Assembly (NCBI GenBank): GCA_902500705.1 | Contig: CABVRR010000003.1 | Coordinates: 1-45,157, forward strand | Reading direction: 5' to 3' | Length of the DNA stretch: 45,157 nucleotides | DNA from: an uncultured Nitrospira sp. | Lineage (GTDB): Bacteria; Nitrospirota; Nitrospiria; Nitrospirales; Nitrospiraceae | Part shown: piece by piece, positions 17,289-27,008 of the stretch | How the letters are laid out: the number at the start of each line of letters is the position of its first letter | Numbering within the stretch: the first letter of the stretch is position 1 | Position numbers and translations under genes: made by a program | The notes under the pieces: model-generated | What the model saw: the letters and a program-made list of their open reading frames with translations, nothing else | What the model was told of the DNA's origin: nothing | Database searches by the model: none

Positions 17289-19688
17289 CTATTGCTTATT
17301 TCTAGCCTTTGCCAAGGCCAGTGCCATGGCTCCGATCGGTTGAGGCGATCGAGTCGGTTGGTTGGATGTCGACGAGCCACGTCCTGATGGATCACCCGCC
17401 GGCTTGCTTCCGGACTGTGTCGAAGGAACAGATCGACTCGCCGTATCCTCGAGACGCATTGTCAGGGCAATACGCTGACGCTTCAGATCGACATCGATCA
17501 CCTTGACCTTCACAACCTGCCCCGGCTTGACCACCTCGTGTGGATCTTTAATAAATTTATTCGCCAGTGCCGACACATGCACAAGTCCGTCCTGATGGAC
17601 GCCGATGTCGACAAAGGCCCCGAACGCCGCAACGTTCGTCACGACACCTTCCAAGACCATCCCGGCCTGCAAATCACTCATGGACTCGACACCCTCGCGG
17701 AAGGTGGCCGTTTTAAATTCAGGACGCGGGTCACGTCCAGGTTTTTCCAGCTCTGCAAGAATGTCTCGAACCGTCAGCACACCGAACACATCGTCGGTAA
17801 ACTCGTCCGGTGATAATCCTTTTAAGATAGTTGGCTGTCTCATCACTTCGGCAATTCCAGTTCCGAGTTTGGTCAGAATGCGTTCGACCACGGGGTAGGC
17901 TTCCGGATGCACGGCAGAGCGATCCAAGGGATTGTCGCCGTCGGGGATACGCAGAAAGCCTGCTGCCTGTTCGAACGTTTTGTCACCAAGGCGCGGGACA
18001 TTGCGGACCGCCGCCCGATTGGGAAATGGTCCGTGCGCATTCCGATAATCCACAATGTTTTTGGCCAGCGCTTTATTTAAGCCGGACACTCGTTCCAACA
18101 AGGGAACCGACGCCGTATTGACGTTCACACCGACCGCGTTCACGCAATCTTCAACCGTCGCGTCGAGCGATCGTGCCAAGGCCCGTTGATTGACATCATG
18201 CTGATATTGACCGACTCCGATCGCCTTCGGCTCAATCTTGACCAGTTCAGCCAGCGGATCCTGCACCCGTCTGGCAATGGACACCGCCCCACGCAGGCTG
18301 ACGTCCAACTCAGGGAATTCTGCCGCAGCCAATGCTGACGCCGAGTACACCGACGCGCCGGCTTCACTGACGACGATTTTCACCACCTTCTGATCCGGCT
18401 TCTGAGTAGCGACCAACTTCATCGCGTCGACTGCCAATTTTTCTGTCTCCCGGCTCGCCGTTCCATTGCCGATCGCCAACAATTCTACGCCATGGTGAAA
18501 AATCAGACGTGTCAATGTGTCCAGCGATCCTTGCCAGTCATTACGAGGCTGATGCGGATAGATCGTCAGCGTATCCAGTACTTTCCCGGTGACATCCACG
18601 ACGGCCACTTTACAACCGGTGCGGATACCGGGATCTAAGCCCAGGATCGCTTTGGGTCCAGCCGGCGCCGCCAAGAGCAATTCGTGGAGATTTTTGGCGA
18701 AAATTTTGATCGCCTCCGCTTCCGCAATGTCGCGTAGTTGCGTCAACAGTTCGGCACCGAGATGCGAATGGATCTTGATACGCCAGGTCCACTCACAGAC
18801 GCCGGCCAACCATTTATCCGCAGGGCGACCACGATCTTCAATTTTCGCATGAGCCGCAATCATCGACACACAGGGATGAGGCACGACCGATTCTAGAAGC
18901 TCTCCCAATCCGAGTTCCAATCGCAAGACCCCGAGCGTCCGACCTCGGAACAACGCAAGCGCCCGATGCGACGGAATGGCCTTCATCGGTTCCGCATAGG
19001 CATAGTAATCACGAAATTTTTCCCCTTCAGCCGTTTCCTTGTCTTTCATCACCGTCGACGTCAGGACGCCCTGGTCCCAGAGTCTCGTACGAAGCACGGA
19101 CAACAACTCGGCAGTTTCCGAGAACCGCTCCATCAGGATGTCGCGCGCACCTTCCAATGCAGTTTTAGCATCGGGCACGTTGATCGCTTCAACCCCCTCG
19201 GCAGCCGGCACAACACGAAGATACTTGAGCGCTTCTTGTTCCGGATCCAGCAAGGGATCGGTCAAGAGGCTGTCGGCCAACGGCTCCAATCCCGCTTCAC
19301 GCGCGATCTGGGCACGGGTTCGGCGTTTCGGCTTGAACGGCAGATACAAGTCCTCGACAGCCTGCTTCGTCTCTGCAGCTTCAATACTGGCCCGCAGAGC
19401 GTCCGTCAGCTTGCCTTGCTCCTCGATCGAAGTCAGAATCGCCGTGCGCCGCTCTTCCAGCTCACGTAAATAGAGCAGCCGGTCTTCCAGTGTGCGCAGT
19501 TGGGTATCATCCAGATTCCCGGTCGCTTCTTTTCGATATCGGGCAATAAACGGAACCGTTGCTCCTTCATCAAGCAATGCGACGGCTGCCCCCACCTGAT
19601 GCATGCCCACGTTCAGTTCTCCGGCAATGCGGGAAACAATTTTGGGTTGTGCTGTCTCGGTCGACGTCTGAGCTGTTGAGGTCGTCAT
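17289..19688 (-). CDS. tex: Transcription accessory protein Tex
   Basis: 799 residues, the usual length for Tex. Domains in order are the N-terminal helical Tex domain (with [15 protein letters not shown]), a YqgF/RNase H-like domain (about 342-470, starting [18 protein letters not shown]), a helix-hairpin-helix region (about 500-570) and a C-terminal S1 RNA-binding domain (about 672-745, [21 protein letters not shown]). After S1 comes a Ser/Pro-rich tail. Tex binds nucleic acid and associates with transcription. The ribosome site AGGACAG precedes the ATG. It lies downstream of, and in the same direction as, the NlpC/P60 gene, with a gap of about 90 bases. Confidence 0.95.
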   Translation of the reverse strand: MTTSTAQTSTETAQPKIVSRIAGELNVGMHQVGAAVALLDEGATVPFIARYRKEATGNLDDTQLRTLEDRLLYLRELEERRTAILTSIEEQGKLTDALRASIEAAETKQAVEDLYLPFKPKRRTRAQIAREAGLEPLADSLLTDPLLDPEQEALKYLRVVPAAEGVEAINVPDAKTALEGARDILMERFSETAELLSVLRTRLWDQGVLTSTVMKDKETAEGEKFRDYYAYAEPMKAIPSHRALALFRGRTLGVLRLELGLGELLESVVPHPCVSMIAAHAKIEDRGRPADKWLAGVCEWTWRIKIHSHLGAELLTQLRDIAEAEAIKIFAKNLHELLLAAPAGPKAILGLDPGIRTGCKVAVVDVTGKVLDTLTIYPHQPRNDWQGSLDTLTRLIFHHGVELLAIGNGTASRETEKLAVDAMKLVATQKPDQKVVKIVVSEAGASVYSASALAAAEFPELDVSLRGAVSIARRVQDPLAELVKIEPKAIGVGQYQHDVNQRALARSLDATVEDCVNAVGVNVNTASVPLLERVSGLNKALAKNIVDYRNAHGPFPNRAAVRNVPRLGDKTFEQAAGFLRIPDGDNPLDRSAVHPEAYPVVERILTKLGTGIAEVMRQPTILKGLSPDEFTDDVFGVLTVRDILAELEKPGRDPRPEFKTATFREGVESMSDLQAGMVLEGVVTNVAAFGAFVDIGVHQDGLVHVSALANKFIKDPHEVVKPGQVVKVKVIDVDLKRQRIALTMRLEDTASRSVPSTQSGSKPAGDPSGRGSSTSNQPTRSPQPIGAMALALAKARNKQ

Positions 19689-19775
19689 CTGTCCTGGTGT
19701 CCTCTTCGTTTAGAACGTGTCATACATATATGTATCGCCGATACCGATGAATAGAACATGAGGAATAGAGCGTCG

Positions 19776-20486
19776 TTACTGTGCGAGTGTTCCAAAGGCG
19801 GCAAACAGTTTTCCCGTCAGATACTGTGTACCCTTGATATCGCCGGGCAGTTTGCGTCGCAGAAAGTCGTTCAAGACTCGTCCATCGGCAGCCTTGTGCA
19901 CAGCGGGCTGACCAAGATTCATCCGATAGCGTCGAATTCCTGCCGACACCGAACTCACGAACACCACGGTGCCGTCATGCTCCACCCCCTCGACGACACC
20001 GACATGCGTAAGCGGATCGTTCGGCAATCCATCATGGTTAAAATCCCAGGTGTTGTGAAAAAATACCAAATCCCCGGGATGAACGGTTGGGCCATAATGG
20101 ATTCGCCCGTGTTGCACCATATGCGTGAAGATACGCCCCACGCCATTGCCGCCGTTAAGCTCGCCCAACCCATCATAGACATCGACACGCTGCGACGCAT
20201 AGACGCCTTGAACAAAGCCCGAGCAATCCGGAGCATAGCTCCGGCCGCCGATCCGAATCCGTGAGTGTCCCACAAATCGCACGGCTGTTTTGGCCAATGC
20301 CGTCTGCCTCGGAACCGCCTTGGCCATAGCACAGCAATGTCCCCCACGTGTGCCCATAGTGGGAATCACGCTTCTTTCATCTTGTATCGACTGACGTCCG
20401 GTTGCGGTACACCCGGAGACCAAGCCTGCACCCAGCACGACCAGAAAACCAATGATGAAATGACGTCTGATGCCGAGAACACGCAT
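19776..20486 (-). CDS. NlpC/P60 family lipoprotein (cell-wall endopeptidase-like)
   Basis: 236 residues from the ATG at 20486; the open frame reaches a TTG directly after fumC, but only the ATG places a proper signal peptide at the N-terminus. The lipobox is LVSGC with Cys26. The NlpC/P60 catalytic Cys88 lies in YAPDCSGFV and the His161 in LTHVGVVEGV, with PGDLVFFHNT between them, as in the family. Such enzymes cut gamma-D-Glu-diaminopimelate bonds in peptidoglycan peptides. An insertion with DFNHDGLPNDPL between the PGDLVFF motif and the His is Asp-rich and could bind calcium. It follows fumC in the same direction. Confidence 0.87.
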   Translation of the reverse strand: MRVLGIRRHFIIGFLVVLGAGLVSGCTATGRQSIQDERSVIPTMGTRGGHCCAMAKAVPRQTALAKTAVRFVGHSRIRIGGRSYAPDCSGFVQGVYASQRVDVYDGLGELNGGNGVGRIFTHMVQHGRIHYGPTVHPGDLVFFHNTWDFNHDGLPNDPLTHVGVVEGVEHDGTVVFVSSVSAGIRRYRMNLGQPAVHKAADGRVLNDFLRRKLPGDIKGTQYLTGKLFAAFGTLAQ

Positions 20487-20540
20487 GATACCGGAGCAGG
20501 CAAATTCATTGCCGCAAGACACTACCTGTTTGCCGTCCAA

Positions 20541-21980
20541 CTATCCCCCAGCACTCCCCACTGGTCCACCTGGTTCAGTCATACGCCACGGATCCAGAAG
20601 GTCGGTCAGTCGCTTTTCGGGTAAGACTTTCTGATCTCTCGCCACTTGTCGAACCGTCTTGCCGGACTTGTAAGCGTCCTTGGCCAATTTCGCCGCCGCC
20701 TCATAGCCGATCTCCGGCGCCAAGGCGGTACACATCGCCAAACTTTCTTCAATGAGGCTCTTGCAGCGCTCTTCGTTTGCCCTGATGCCCTGAATACACT
20801 TCGCTGAGAAATTATTGGAGGCCGTCGCCAACAGCTCAATCGACTGCAACAGATTGTAGGCCATGACCGGCATCATGACGATGAGCTCAAAATTTGCGGC
20901 CTGGCCGCCGACCGTCACCGTCACATCATTGCCGATCACTTGCGCACACACCATGGTGACGGACTCTGCAATGACGGGATTCACTTTCCCCGGCATGATG
21001 GATGAACCAGGCTGCGTTTCCGGCAAGTTGATTTCTCCGAGTCCGCAGCGCGGGCCGGAGCCCAGCCAGCGAATGTCATTGGCGATTTTCATCAGGCTCA
21101 CGGCCAGCGTTCGAAGATGCCCGCTGGCCTCGACAAGCGAATCCTGTGCCGACTGGGCTTCAAAATGGTTTTTGGCTTCTTTGAAGGAACAGCCGGTCTC
21201 TTTTGAGATGATCGCCATGACCTTGGTGGAAAACTTCGGATGGCAGTTCAACCCAGTCCCGACGGCGGTGCCTCCCAGTGCCACCTCACTCAAAGCCGCC
21301 TGCGCTTGTTTGACTCGTTGAATGCCGAGCTCGATCTGTCTGGCGTAGCCGCCGAATTCCTGTCCGAGGCGAACAGGCGTAGCATCTTGGAGATGCGTCC
21401 TCCCGATCTTCACGATCGTATCGAATTCCTTGGCCTTACCCTTCAAGGCCTTGTGCAGCCGAGTCAACGCCGGCAGGAGCTGCTGTTGCATCATTTCCGA
21501 TGCGGCGATATGAATGGCCGTTGGAATCACATCATTGCTCGATTGGCCGAGATTCACATGGTCATTCGGATGGACGAGTTTGCTGCCGCGTGCGCCGCCA
21601 AGCAACTCCGTCGCGCGGTTCGAAATGACCTCGTTCGTGTTCATATTGGTGGAGGTCCCGGACCCCGTCTGGAAAATATCGACGGGAAACTCGGCGTCCA
21701 GCTTTCCATCGACGACTTCCGTCGCCGCCTGCTTGATCGCCTCTGCAGGTTTTTTCTCCAACAAGCTAAGAGAGTGGTTCACGCTCGCGGCGGCCCGCTT
21801 GATCAGTCCCATGGCTCGGATGACGGCTCGCGGCATGCGGAGGGAACTGATCGGAAAGTTTTCGATGGCACGGGCTGTCTGTACCCCATAATAGGCCTCG
21901 GCGGGAACCGCCAGTTCGCCCATCGTGTCTCGCTCCATACGAGTCGACCCTGACCTGTGACTCTGCTGATCGTTCTTCAT
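20541..21980 (-). CDS. fumC: Fumarate hydratase class II
   Basis: 479 residues. It belongs to the fumarase/aspartase superfamily, with the three conserved regions visible: TGSGTSTNMN, GRTHLQDATPVRLGQE with the catalytic His, and the flexible signature loop GSSIMPGKVNP (about 323-333). The segment GTGLNCHPKF fits fumarase better than aspartase. It interconverts fumarate and malate without an iron-sulfur cluster, in the oxidative or reductive TCA cycle. A GGAG lies 8 bases before the ATG. The C-terminal tail ends in a Gly-rich stretch. Confidence 0.93.
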   Translation of the reverse strand: MKNDQQSHRSGSTRMERDTMGELAVPAEAYYGVQTARAIENFPISSLRMPRAVIRAMGLIKRAAASVNHSLSLLEKKPAEAIKQAATEVVDGKLDAEFPVDIFQTGSGTSTNMNTNEVISNRATELLGGARGSKLVHPNDHVNLGQSSNDVIPTAIHIAASEMMQQQLLPALTRLHKALKGKAKEFDTIVKIGRTHLQDATPVRLGQEFGGYARQIELGIQRVKQAQAALSEVALGGTAVGTGLNCHPKFSTKVMAIISKETGCSFKEAKNHFEAQSAQDSLVEASGHLRTLAVSLMKIANDIRWLGSGPRCGLGEINLPETQPGSSIMPGKVNPVIAESVTMVCAQVIGNDVTVTVGGQAANFELIVMMPVMAYNLLQSIELLATASNNFSAKCIQGIRANEERCKSLIEESLAMCTALAPEIGYEAAAKLAKDAYKSGKTVRQVARDQKVLPEKRLTDLLDPWRMTEPGGPVGSAGG

Positions 21981-22178
21981 TCGCGGTGCTCCATGTATGA
22001 GAGATTCTTGCGGTCTGCGGGCCTCATGATAAACTCAGCTCCTCAATTTTCACAAGAGCAGGCAGCGTAACCCACCCACGACTGATCGTGCCATAAGGAG
22101 CACACACACGTGGTGCGTGAAGGAAAGCGGAGACCAAACGGCTCTCTGACAGTCGAGGCCACAGGGCGGCAGACAGAC

Positions 22179-22790
22179 TTACGGAGTACGCGCTTCCATT
22201 GAGCGAATCGCATCGACTACCTCTTCGCTCATGACGGCGAGTGCGCGGCTGTAGGTCGACGCAATCGCCTGGTAGCCTTCTCCGTCTACAGAGAGATGGA
22301 CGCTTGAACGTCCGGTTTTTCTCTGGTCTTCACCATCCGGCAAGGCACGCTTAATCGTCCAGAGAGCTTCCAGCAAAACCTCTTTGCCGCTGTTCGTTTC
22401 GAACTTTGGAAGGTCTACGGAAAGGCGATACCCGACCGGCCCGCTTCTATGCTGCGAAGAGGCCCAGACCTCATCGGTTCCCAGGAGCCTCCCCATGTTC
22501 TCCGCGAGCACGCGAGGAATTTCTCTTTTCAGCGACTCAGCCCATCGATGGTCTTCGATGAACGACACCGTATTCGGGCCGGACCGCACGACGAATTGTG
22601 GCCGATCGACGACCTCCGGAATGGTCATCGGATCGATCGCAATCCTGAGAGCCGACCTCCCGGCAGTCTGATGCCCGGTGGGCGTCTCCACACTCAACGT
22701 GTAGAAATGTGTCGGAGGAGAAGACAGGCACCCGCTCATCGATCCGATGATGAGCGTCACCGCGACTGCGCGAACGACTCGCCACCTCAT
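22179..22790 (-). CDS. pqiC: PqiC-like ABC transport auxiliary lipoprotein
   Basis: 203 residues with a lipobox (SMSGC, Cys21). The mature part fits the ABC_trans_aux/DUF330 family: THFYTLSVE near the N-terminus, IAIDPMTIPEVVDRPQFVVR, then a helix with WAESLKREIPRVLAENMGRLL. In E. coli PqiC sits at the outer membrane and completes the PqiB tunnel for lipid movement. The start overlaps the end of pqiB by 4 bases, so the two are translationally coupled. It is the last gene of the four-gene pqi unit. Confidence 0.9.
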   Translation of the reverse strand: MRWRVVRAVAVTLIIGSMSGCLSSPPTHFYTLSVETPTGHQTAGRSALRIAIDPMTIPEVVDRPQFVVRSGPNTVSFIEDHRWAESLKREIPRVLAENMGRLLGTDEVWASSQHRSGPVGYRLSVDLPKFETNSGKEVLLEALWTIKRALPDGEDQRKTGRSSVHLSVDGEGYQAIASTYSRALAVMSEEVVDAIRSMEARTP

Positions 22791-24439
22791 CGTCCACCTT
22801 CTTTTTTGCCGCGAATCAGGGCCTCCGGATGCCGCTCAAGATAGTCCGATAACAGCCGGATTGACTCTGCGGTTCGCCCCAATTCTCTCAACGTGTTCTG
22901 CAGTTCCACTTGCGTCGGCGATTCATCCGCAAGCGTGCGTTCGGCCACTTTCAAGGTGCGACGCATGTCGTCAAGCGCCTTCTTGATCTCCGGCGTCACC
23001 TCATCCTGAAGTCGCTCGACGAATTTGTCGCTCTTGTCGAGCGTCTTGGTCAAGGCCTGGAGCGTAGTCCTGAAATCCGTCCCGATCTCCTCCAGCGGAA
23101 ACTTTCGCAGTGTTTTCGACAAATGCACGATCAGCTTTTGGATCTCTTCCGTGATACCCGGTACCGTCGGGATGGCCGGCGGATCATGAGTCCAATCCAT
23201 CTTTGCGGGAGCGGCGCCGGGGAAAAAATCCATCGCGACGTATAATTGGCCGGTCAGCACACTTGCAACACCCAGTTGTGCCCGCAATCCGTTCGCCACG
23301 ATTTGATCCCAACGCTTGCGCAGACGGACTTGATCATCCTCCAGAAAATTCGGCGAGGCACGCTTCATCATCTTCACCAAGCGACTGGGATACAGTTCCA
23401 CCTCGACAGGAAATCGGAAGACGGTATTTGACTCATCAATTTCCACATTCATGGATTTGACTTCTCCGACGATAATCCCGCGAAAATCCACGGGCGCTCC
23501 GACGAACAACCCTCGTAGGGAGTGCGGAAAATACAGCACATACCGTTCGACGATCAAATCCTTATATTTCATCGCTTCTTCTCGCGTGGTCGCCAGGCGA
23601 AACTCCTGCCCTTCCGCGACCGGCTGCTCAGATTCAGCTCCCGGCGGCATTTCAAATGCGACTCCGCCGATCAGCACAGACACGAGCGATTGCATATTCA
23701 CGGTCACCCCTGCGGTATCCAGCGAGACATCGACGCCGCTGGCATTCCAAAATCTGGTGTCGGCCGTGACATACCGATCGTACGGCGCGTCGACGAACAC
23801 TTTGAACGTGACGCCCTTTCCGTCCTGATCGACCGTATGCGCAACGACCTTCCCCACTTCTTCCTGACGAAAAAATACGGGAGACCCGACTTGCAACGAC
23901 CCAAGCGTCTCGGCTCGAAGAATAAACTGTCGGCCTGGAACACCCGCCGCCACGATGGGGGCGACTTCCAATCCGACGAACTCCCGTTGCGCGACGGTAG
24001 AATGCCCGATATCTACACCGATATGAGAACCTGAAAAGAGCGTCGTCAGGCCCGAGACTTGCCCGCCGGCGACTCGCGGCCGCACCACCCAAAACCTCGT
24101 ATCTTCGATCATGTAGGGTTCCGCTGCCTTGACCAATTCGACGACGACGATCACCTCGCGGAGATTCTCGCTGAGTCTGACCGCTTTGACCTGGCCGACA
24201 TCGACGTTCTTATACTTGACCTTCGTCTTACCCGCTTCGATCCCTTCGGCCGTTTTGAAGCTGATCGTAATCGTAGGCCCTTTCTCTAGAATGCCCTTCA
24301 TCACCAACCATCCGCCGACCAGAGCGATAATGATCGGAATGATCCAGACACGCTGAGCAGACCATCCCCACGTGCGTTGAGGGCGAACTTCCGGGAGATT
24401 GCGAACATCCATCTTAATCGACTCGCGAACGCGGTCCAT
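22787..24439 (-). CDS. pqiB: PqiB-like MCE protein with three MlaD domains
   Basis: 550 residues. One N-terminal membrane helix (about 28-46) is followed by three MCE/MlaD domains and a long C-terminal helical region (about 415-550, with repeated LTKTLDKSDKFVERL-like heptads). The layout is that of E. coli PqiB, which forms a hexameric tunnel across the periplasm. The ATG at 24439 overlaps pqiA2 by 26 bases; a second ATG at 24412 starts one base after the pqiA2 stop and is equally plausible. Neither has a strong ribosome site. The neighbours confirm the Pqi-type assignment over the shorter single-domain MlaD. Confidence 0.92.
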   Translation of the reverse strand: MDRVRESIKMDVRNLPEVRPQRTWGWSAQRVWIIPIIIALVGGWLVMKGILEKGPTITISFKTAEGIEAGKTKVKYKNVDVGQVKAVRLSENLREVIVVVELVKAAEPYMIEDTRFWVVRPRVAGGQVSGLTTLFSGSHIGVDIGHSTVAQREFVGLEVAPIVAAGVPGRQFILRAETLGSLQVGSPVFFRQEEVGKVVAHTVDQDGKGVTFKVFVDAPYDRYVTADTRFWNASGVDVSLDTAGVTVNMQSLVSVLIGGVAFEMPPGAESEQPVAEGQEFRLATTREEAMKYKDLIVERYVLYFPHSLRGLFVGAPVDFRGIIVGEVKSMNVEIDESNTVFRFPVEVELYPSRLVKMMKRASPNFLEDDQVRLRKRWDQIVANGLRAQLGVASVLTGQLYVAMDFFPGAAPAKMDWTHDPPAIPTVPGITEEIQKLIVHLSKTLRKFPLEEIGTDFRTTLQALTKTLDKSDKFVERLQDEVTPEIKKALDDMRRTLKVAERTLADESPTQVELQNTLRELGRTAESIRLLSDYLERHPEALIRGKKEGGR

Positions 24440-25058
24440 CCGCTAGAGGGTCCCAGATCAGCCTGGGATCAAACTGCATGGCTGCCGTCATCGTCAGCAC
24501 CACGACGGCACCGAATGCGACTGCTCCCCATCCCACGGTGATCGTCGCCAGAGACTGCAATCGAACCAAGGCCACCAAAATCGTGACAACAAAAATATCC
24601 AGCATCGACCAACGCCCGATGAATTCCACGACTCGATACATCGTCGTACGGTCGAACGGAGCCCACCTCGACCGTCGCTGGACCGATACAAGAAGAAACG
24701 TCAGGACGGCCAGTTTGGCTGCGGGAACGACAATGCTGGCGATGAATACAATCGCGGCAAGGTACCATGATCCTGATGTCCAGAGATACACAATCCCGCT
24801 CATGATCGTATCGGACTGTGTCGCAAACAGTGAGCCGGTATGCATCACCGGCAGGACATTGGCAGGGATATACAGCATGTACCCCGAGAGCAGCATCGCC
24901 CAGGTCCGACTGATACTGTTCGGCTTTCGCAGGTACAACGGCGTGCCGCACAGTCCACATCGCACATCACCGCTACTCGGGACACGTTCCGTCACACGAC
25001 GGCAGGTCGGACATCCATAGAACCCCAATTGGGCCGCAGTCATGGCGACGTCGCTCAT
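24414..25058 (-). CDS. pqiA2: PqiA-type membrane protein, second half (single PqiA domain)
   Basis: 214 residues from the ATG at 25058, which overlaps the stop of the preceding gene as ATGA; the open frame extends 8 codons further. An N-terminal zinc-ribbon-like motif (GCPTC then RCGLC) is followed by four membrane helices, with the PqiA-family segments YIPANVLPVM, GSWYLAAIVFIAS and IGRWSMLDIFVV. E. coli PqiA is one chain with two such domains; here each domain is a separate gene. It probably forms the inner-membrane part of the Pqi lipid-transport complex together with the first half and PqiB. Confidence 0.88.
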   Translation of the reverse strand: MSDVAMTAAQLGFYGCPTCRRVTERVPSSGDVRCGLCGTPLYLRKPNSISRTWAMLLSGYMLYIPANVLPVMHTGSLFATQSDTIMSGIVYLWTSGSWYLAAIVFIASIVVPAAKLAVLTFLLVSVQRRSRWAPFDRTTMYRVVEFIGRWSMLDIFVVTILVALVRLQSLATITVGWGAVAFGAVVVLTMTAAMQFDPRLIWDPLADGPRSRVD

Positions 25059-25684
25059 GACAGTGCACTCACTTTCTCCCAAACCTCATCCGGCTCAAAC
25101 GCCATTCTTGAAGCAATCATGACGGGAATCATGGCGGCGAATGCCCAGAGCGCCACGCCCGTCTCCACCTGCGCCAACTGCTCCAACTTGAACAGTGAGA
25201 CAAGCACGCCGAGAAAAAAGACCTCCATCATGCTCCAGGGACGCACTACTCTCAATACCCGTAACACCGGCACCGCGCCTGTGATGAGGTGATTCAGCTG
25301 AAGCGGGATCAGAAGAAAAAGCATCAACCCGATCTGGATGCTCGGCGTCACGAGTGTGGTGAACCCAACCAACGTGGCAACTCCAATGTGCCCTTCTTGC
25401 CACAACAAGAAGACAGCTCCGTACAGGCTGGCGGCCTGTCGATCGCCCTGTACCTCGATCCCCGCGATGGGATAGGCATTCGCGATCAAGAATAAAAACA
25501 GGGCCGCAACCGTATAGGCTAGGGCCCGCTGCATGCCGTTCGGGCATGAGCGATAGAGCAAGGCATCGCATCTGCTGCACCGAGCGGCTCCTCCTGACGG
25601 CAACGGCACTCGCCGCTGCAAGGAGTCACAGTCATGGCACGCGATCAACTCGGAAAGATTTATCGATTCGCTCTTAGACGTCAT
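25055..25684 (-). CDS. pqiA1: PqiA-type membrane protein, first half (single PqiA domain)
   Basis: 209 residues. An N-terminal double CxxC (ACHDC and RCSRC) precedes four membrane helices with the PqiA-family features FLIANAYPIAGIEV, LYGAVFLLWQEGH and PWSMMEVFFLG. It corresponds to the N-terminal half of a full-length PqiA. It is the first gene of the unit pqiA1-pqiA2-pqiB-pqiC, in which every junction overlaps or is separated by a base or so. The ribosome site at the ATG is weak. The promoter should lie in the short gap before 25743. Confidence 0.88.
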   Translation of the reverse strand: MTSKSESINLSELIACHDCDSLQRRVPLPSGGAARCSRCDALLYRSCPNGMQRALAYTVAALFLFLIANAYPIAGIEVQGDRQAASLYGAVFLLWQEGHIGVATLVGFTTLVTPSIQIGLMLFLLIPLQLNHLITGAVPVLRVLRVVRPWSMMEVFFLGVLVSLFKLEQLAQVETGVALWAFAAMIPVMIASRMAFEPDEVWEKVSALS

Positions 25685-25742
25685 TGATGATCACATAACA
25701 TCACATCTTGTTCAAACACTCACACAGAGGTATGGTGGGTCT

Positions 25743-25895
25743 ATGAGCGACAGTGAATGGCAACTTTCGATGGCCGCCGTCGTAGGAATCCTCCTCACCA
25801 TTGTGCACCGCTTGTACCGAAAACGAGTACGAGCCAAACAGGCCGACAAACTCTTGTCAGATGTCGTGAAAGGCATGGACTCGTTTCGTCGCTGA
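25743..25895 (+). CDS. Small single-pass membrane protein (50 residues)
   Basis: An ATG at 25743 with a GGTGGG sequence just upstream opens a 50-codon frame ending in TGA at 25893-25895. The product has a short acidic start (MSDSEW), one membrane helix (about 8-23, SMAAVVGILLTIVHRLY), then a basic segment (RKRVRAKQADK), a pattern typical of a real small membrane protein. A large hairpin begins exactly at its stop codon. It is divergent from the pqi operon. Function unknown. Confidence 0.55.
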   Translation: MSDSEWQLSMAAVVGILLTIVHRLYRKRVRAKQADKLLSDVVKGMDSFRR

Positions 25896-25933
25896 CGCAA
25901 GCCACGCGAGCAAGGCATCCGCGTGGCTTACGT
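25893..25933. terminator. Long inverted repeat between convergent genes, likely bidirectional terminator
   Basis: The arms 25893-25907 and 25919-25933 pair over 15 positions with a single mismatch (core AAGCCACGCG with CGCGTGGCTT), around an 11-base loop. There is no clear T-run on either side. It lies between the small membrane protein gene (plus) and the exported helical protein gene (minus), where a shared terminator is expected. Confidence 0.6.
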
Positions 25934-25945
25934 CAATATTGGCTG

Positions 25946-26434
25946 CTAGTACACGAGGGGAATTTGCTGAGCCAACTCGAACCGCAAGAGCGCGCGAATT
26001 TTGCTTTCCATCTGAAGATATCGCGCGGTTTTTGTCGCCGGCAACACCTTTCCGATTTTATCCGCATAGGTACGTCGTAATGTGGTTTCCGTCTCTTCGA
26101 CGGCAAGATAGTCGCCCAAGAGCTGCTTGGCCATCTCTTCGGTAATATGCCCTTTCCCTTCTTCATACCCCTTTGCGTACGTCATAATCGTCCGGCCAAG
26201 ACGTTCATTCAGTCCCTTCAGCTCCGCTTGGTAGGAGTCGTACAGGGGCCAAAATTTCTTGGCTTCCGCATCGGTAAGCTCCATATTCCCGGCAATCAGC
26301 AGTTTTTTATCGGCTTTGACTTTTTCCTTCAGAATTTCCATATTGGCATCGGACATCTCACCGCCGTGTCCTTCCGCTAGAACAGAAACCGGTGCCAGCA
26401 AAGCCCCGACGAGCAGCACACTCATGTACTTCAT
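25946..26434 (-). CDS. Exported helical protein, Spy/CpxP-like in style
   Basis: 162 residues from the ATG at 26434, 9 bases after AAAGGGG; another ATG at 26440 is also possible. A clear signal peptide ends around VLAEGHG. The mature part is helical and charged, with LTDAEAKKFWPLYDSYQ followed by a long helix of KGLNERLGRTIMTYAKGY type. This LTxxEAxxFWPxYxxY pattern occurs in exported proteins of unknown function that resemble periplasmic heavy-metal sensors or chaperones (Spy/CpxP-like). Family membership is by resemblance only. Confidence 0.75.
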   Translation of the reverse strand: MKYMSVLLVGALLAPVSVLAEGHGGEMSDANMEILKEKVKADKKLLIAGNMELTDAEAKKFWPLYDSYQAELKGLNERLGRTIMTYAKGYEEGKGHITEEMAKQLLGDYLAVEETETTLRRTYADKIGKVLPATKTARYLQMESKIRALLRFELAQQIPLVY

Positions 26435-26711
26435 GATCATGATCCCCTTTGATTCGGAAGAATGGGAACTCCACCTGTTTACGTGGCAACACTTACCCAT
26501 TCTTCGCCGGCATTGTCAATGAAGGGCCATCTCGATATCTGACTTGAGTTGTCACCGTAATGAAGGGATTCAGCAAACAGCGATGTGAAACAACAACGGG
26601 AGGAATGAAGAGTCCACCTAATGAAGCGGGCTTTCCGGACAACCGACAATCACACGATCTGTGCAACTCTTTTACGTCGACAGAGAATTGTCGCGCTGCT
26701 CCACTCTCAGA

Positions 26712-26978
26712 TCATCCGAGGCGAGTCAGTTCTCCTTCAACTCCTTTGGGCCTATTCGTCTCTGATTCAAACATGTACGATGGTTTGCGTTGTACGAGCT
26801 TAAATAACTGGATGATGTCCATCCCCATGCCGATCAAGGCCAGGGACCAGCCACCGACGATCATCCACCACGCGACTGAAAACATGTCCGAGGGCCGGTC
26901 AAAGTTAAACACGGCCACGACCCCTCCAAGCGACAGCATCATTCCGACGGTCATCAGCACATAACGAAGAGTTCTCAT
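26712..26978 (-). CDS. Small two-helix membrane protein
   Basis: 88 residues from the ATG at 26978, preceded by GAGGTGAAG. Two membrane helices are visible (about 5-24 and 34-54, both rich in Met and Gly), followed by a hydrophilic tail (KLVQRKPSYMFESETNR). I do not recognise a family. The flanks on both sides lack genes, so it appears to be a single-gene unit. Its existence rests on the ribosome site and a protein-like composition. Confidence 0.5.
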   Translation of the reverse strand: MRTLRYVLMTVGMMLSLGGVVAVFNFDRPSDMFSVAWWMIVGGWSLALIGMGMDIIQLFKLVQRKPSYMFESETNRPKGVEGELTRLG

Positions 26979-27008
26979 CTTCACCTCATCAAACATGTTA
27001 TGGCACAA

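Noticed and set aside
21240-21953. 237-codon plus-strand open frame
   Set aside because: Lies wholly antisense within fumC, which is certain; long antisense frames are common in GC-rich genes.
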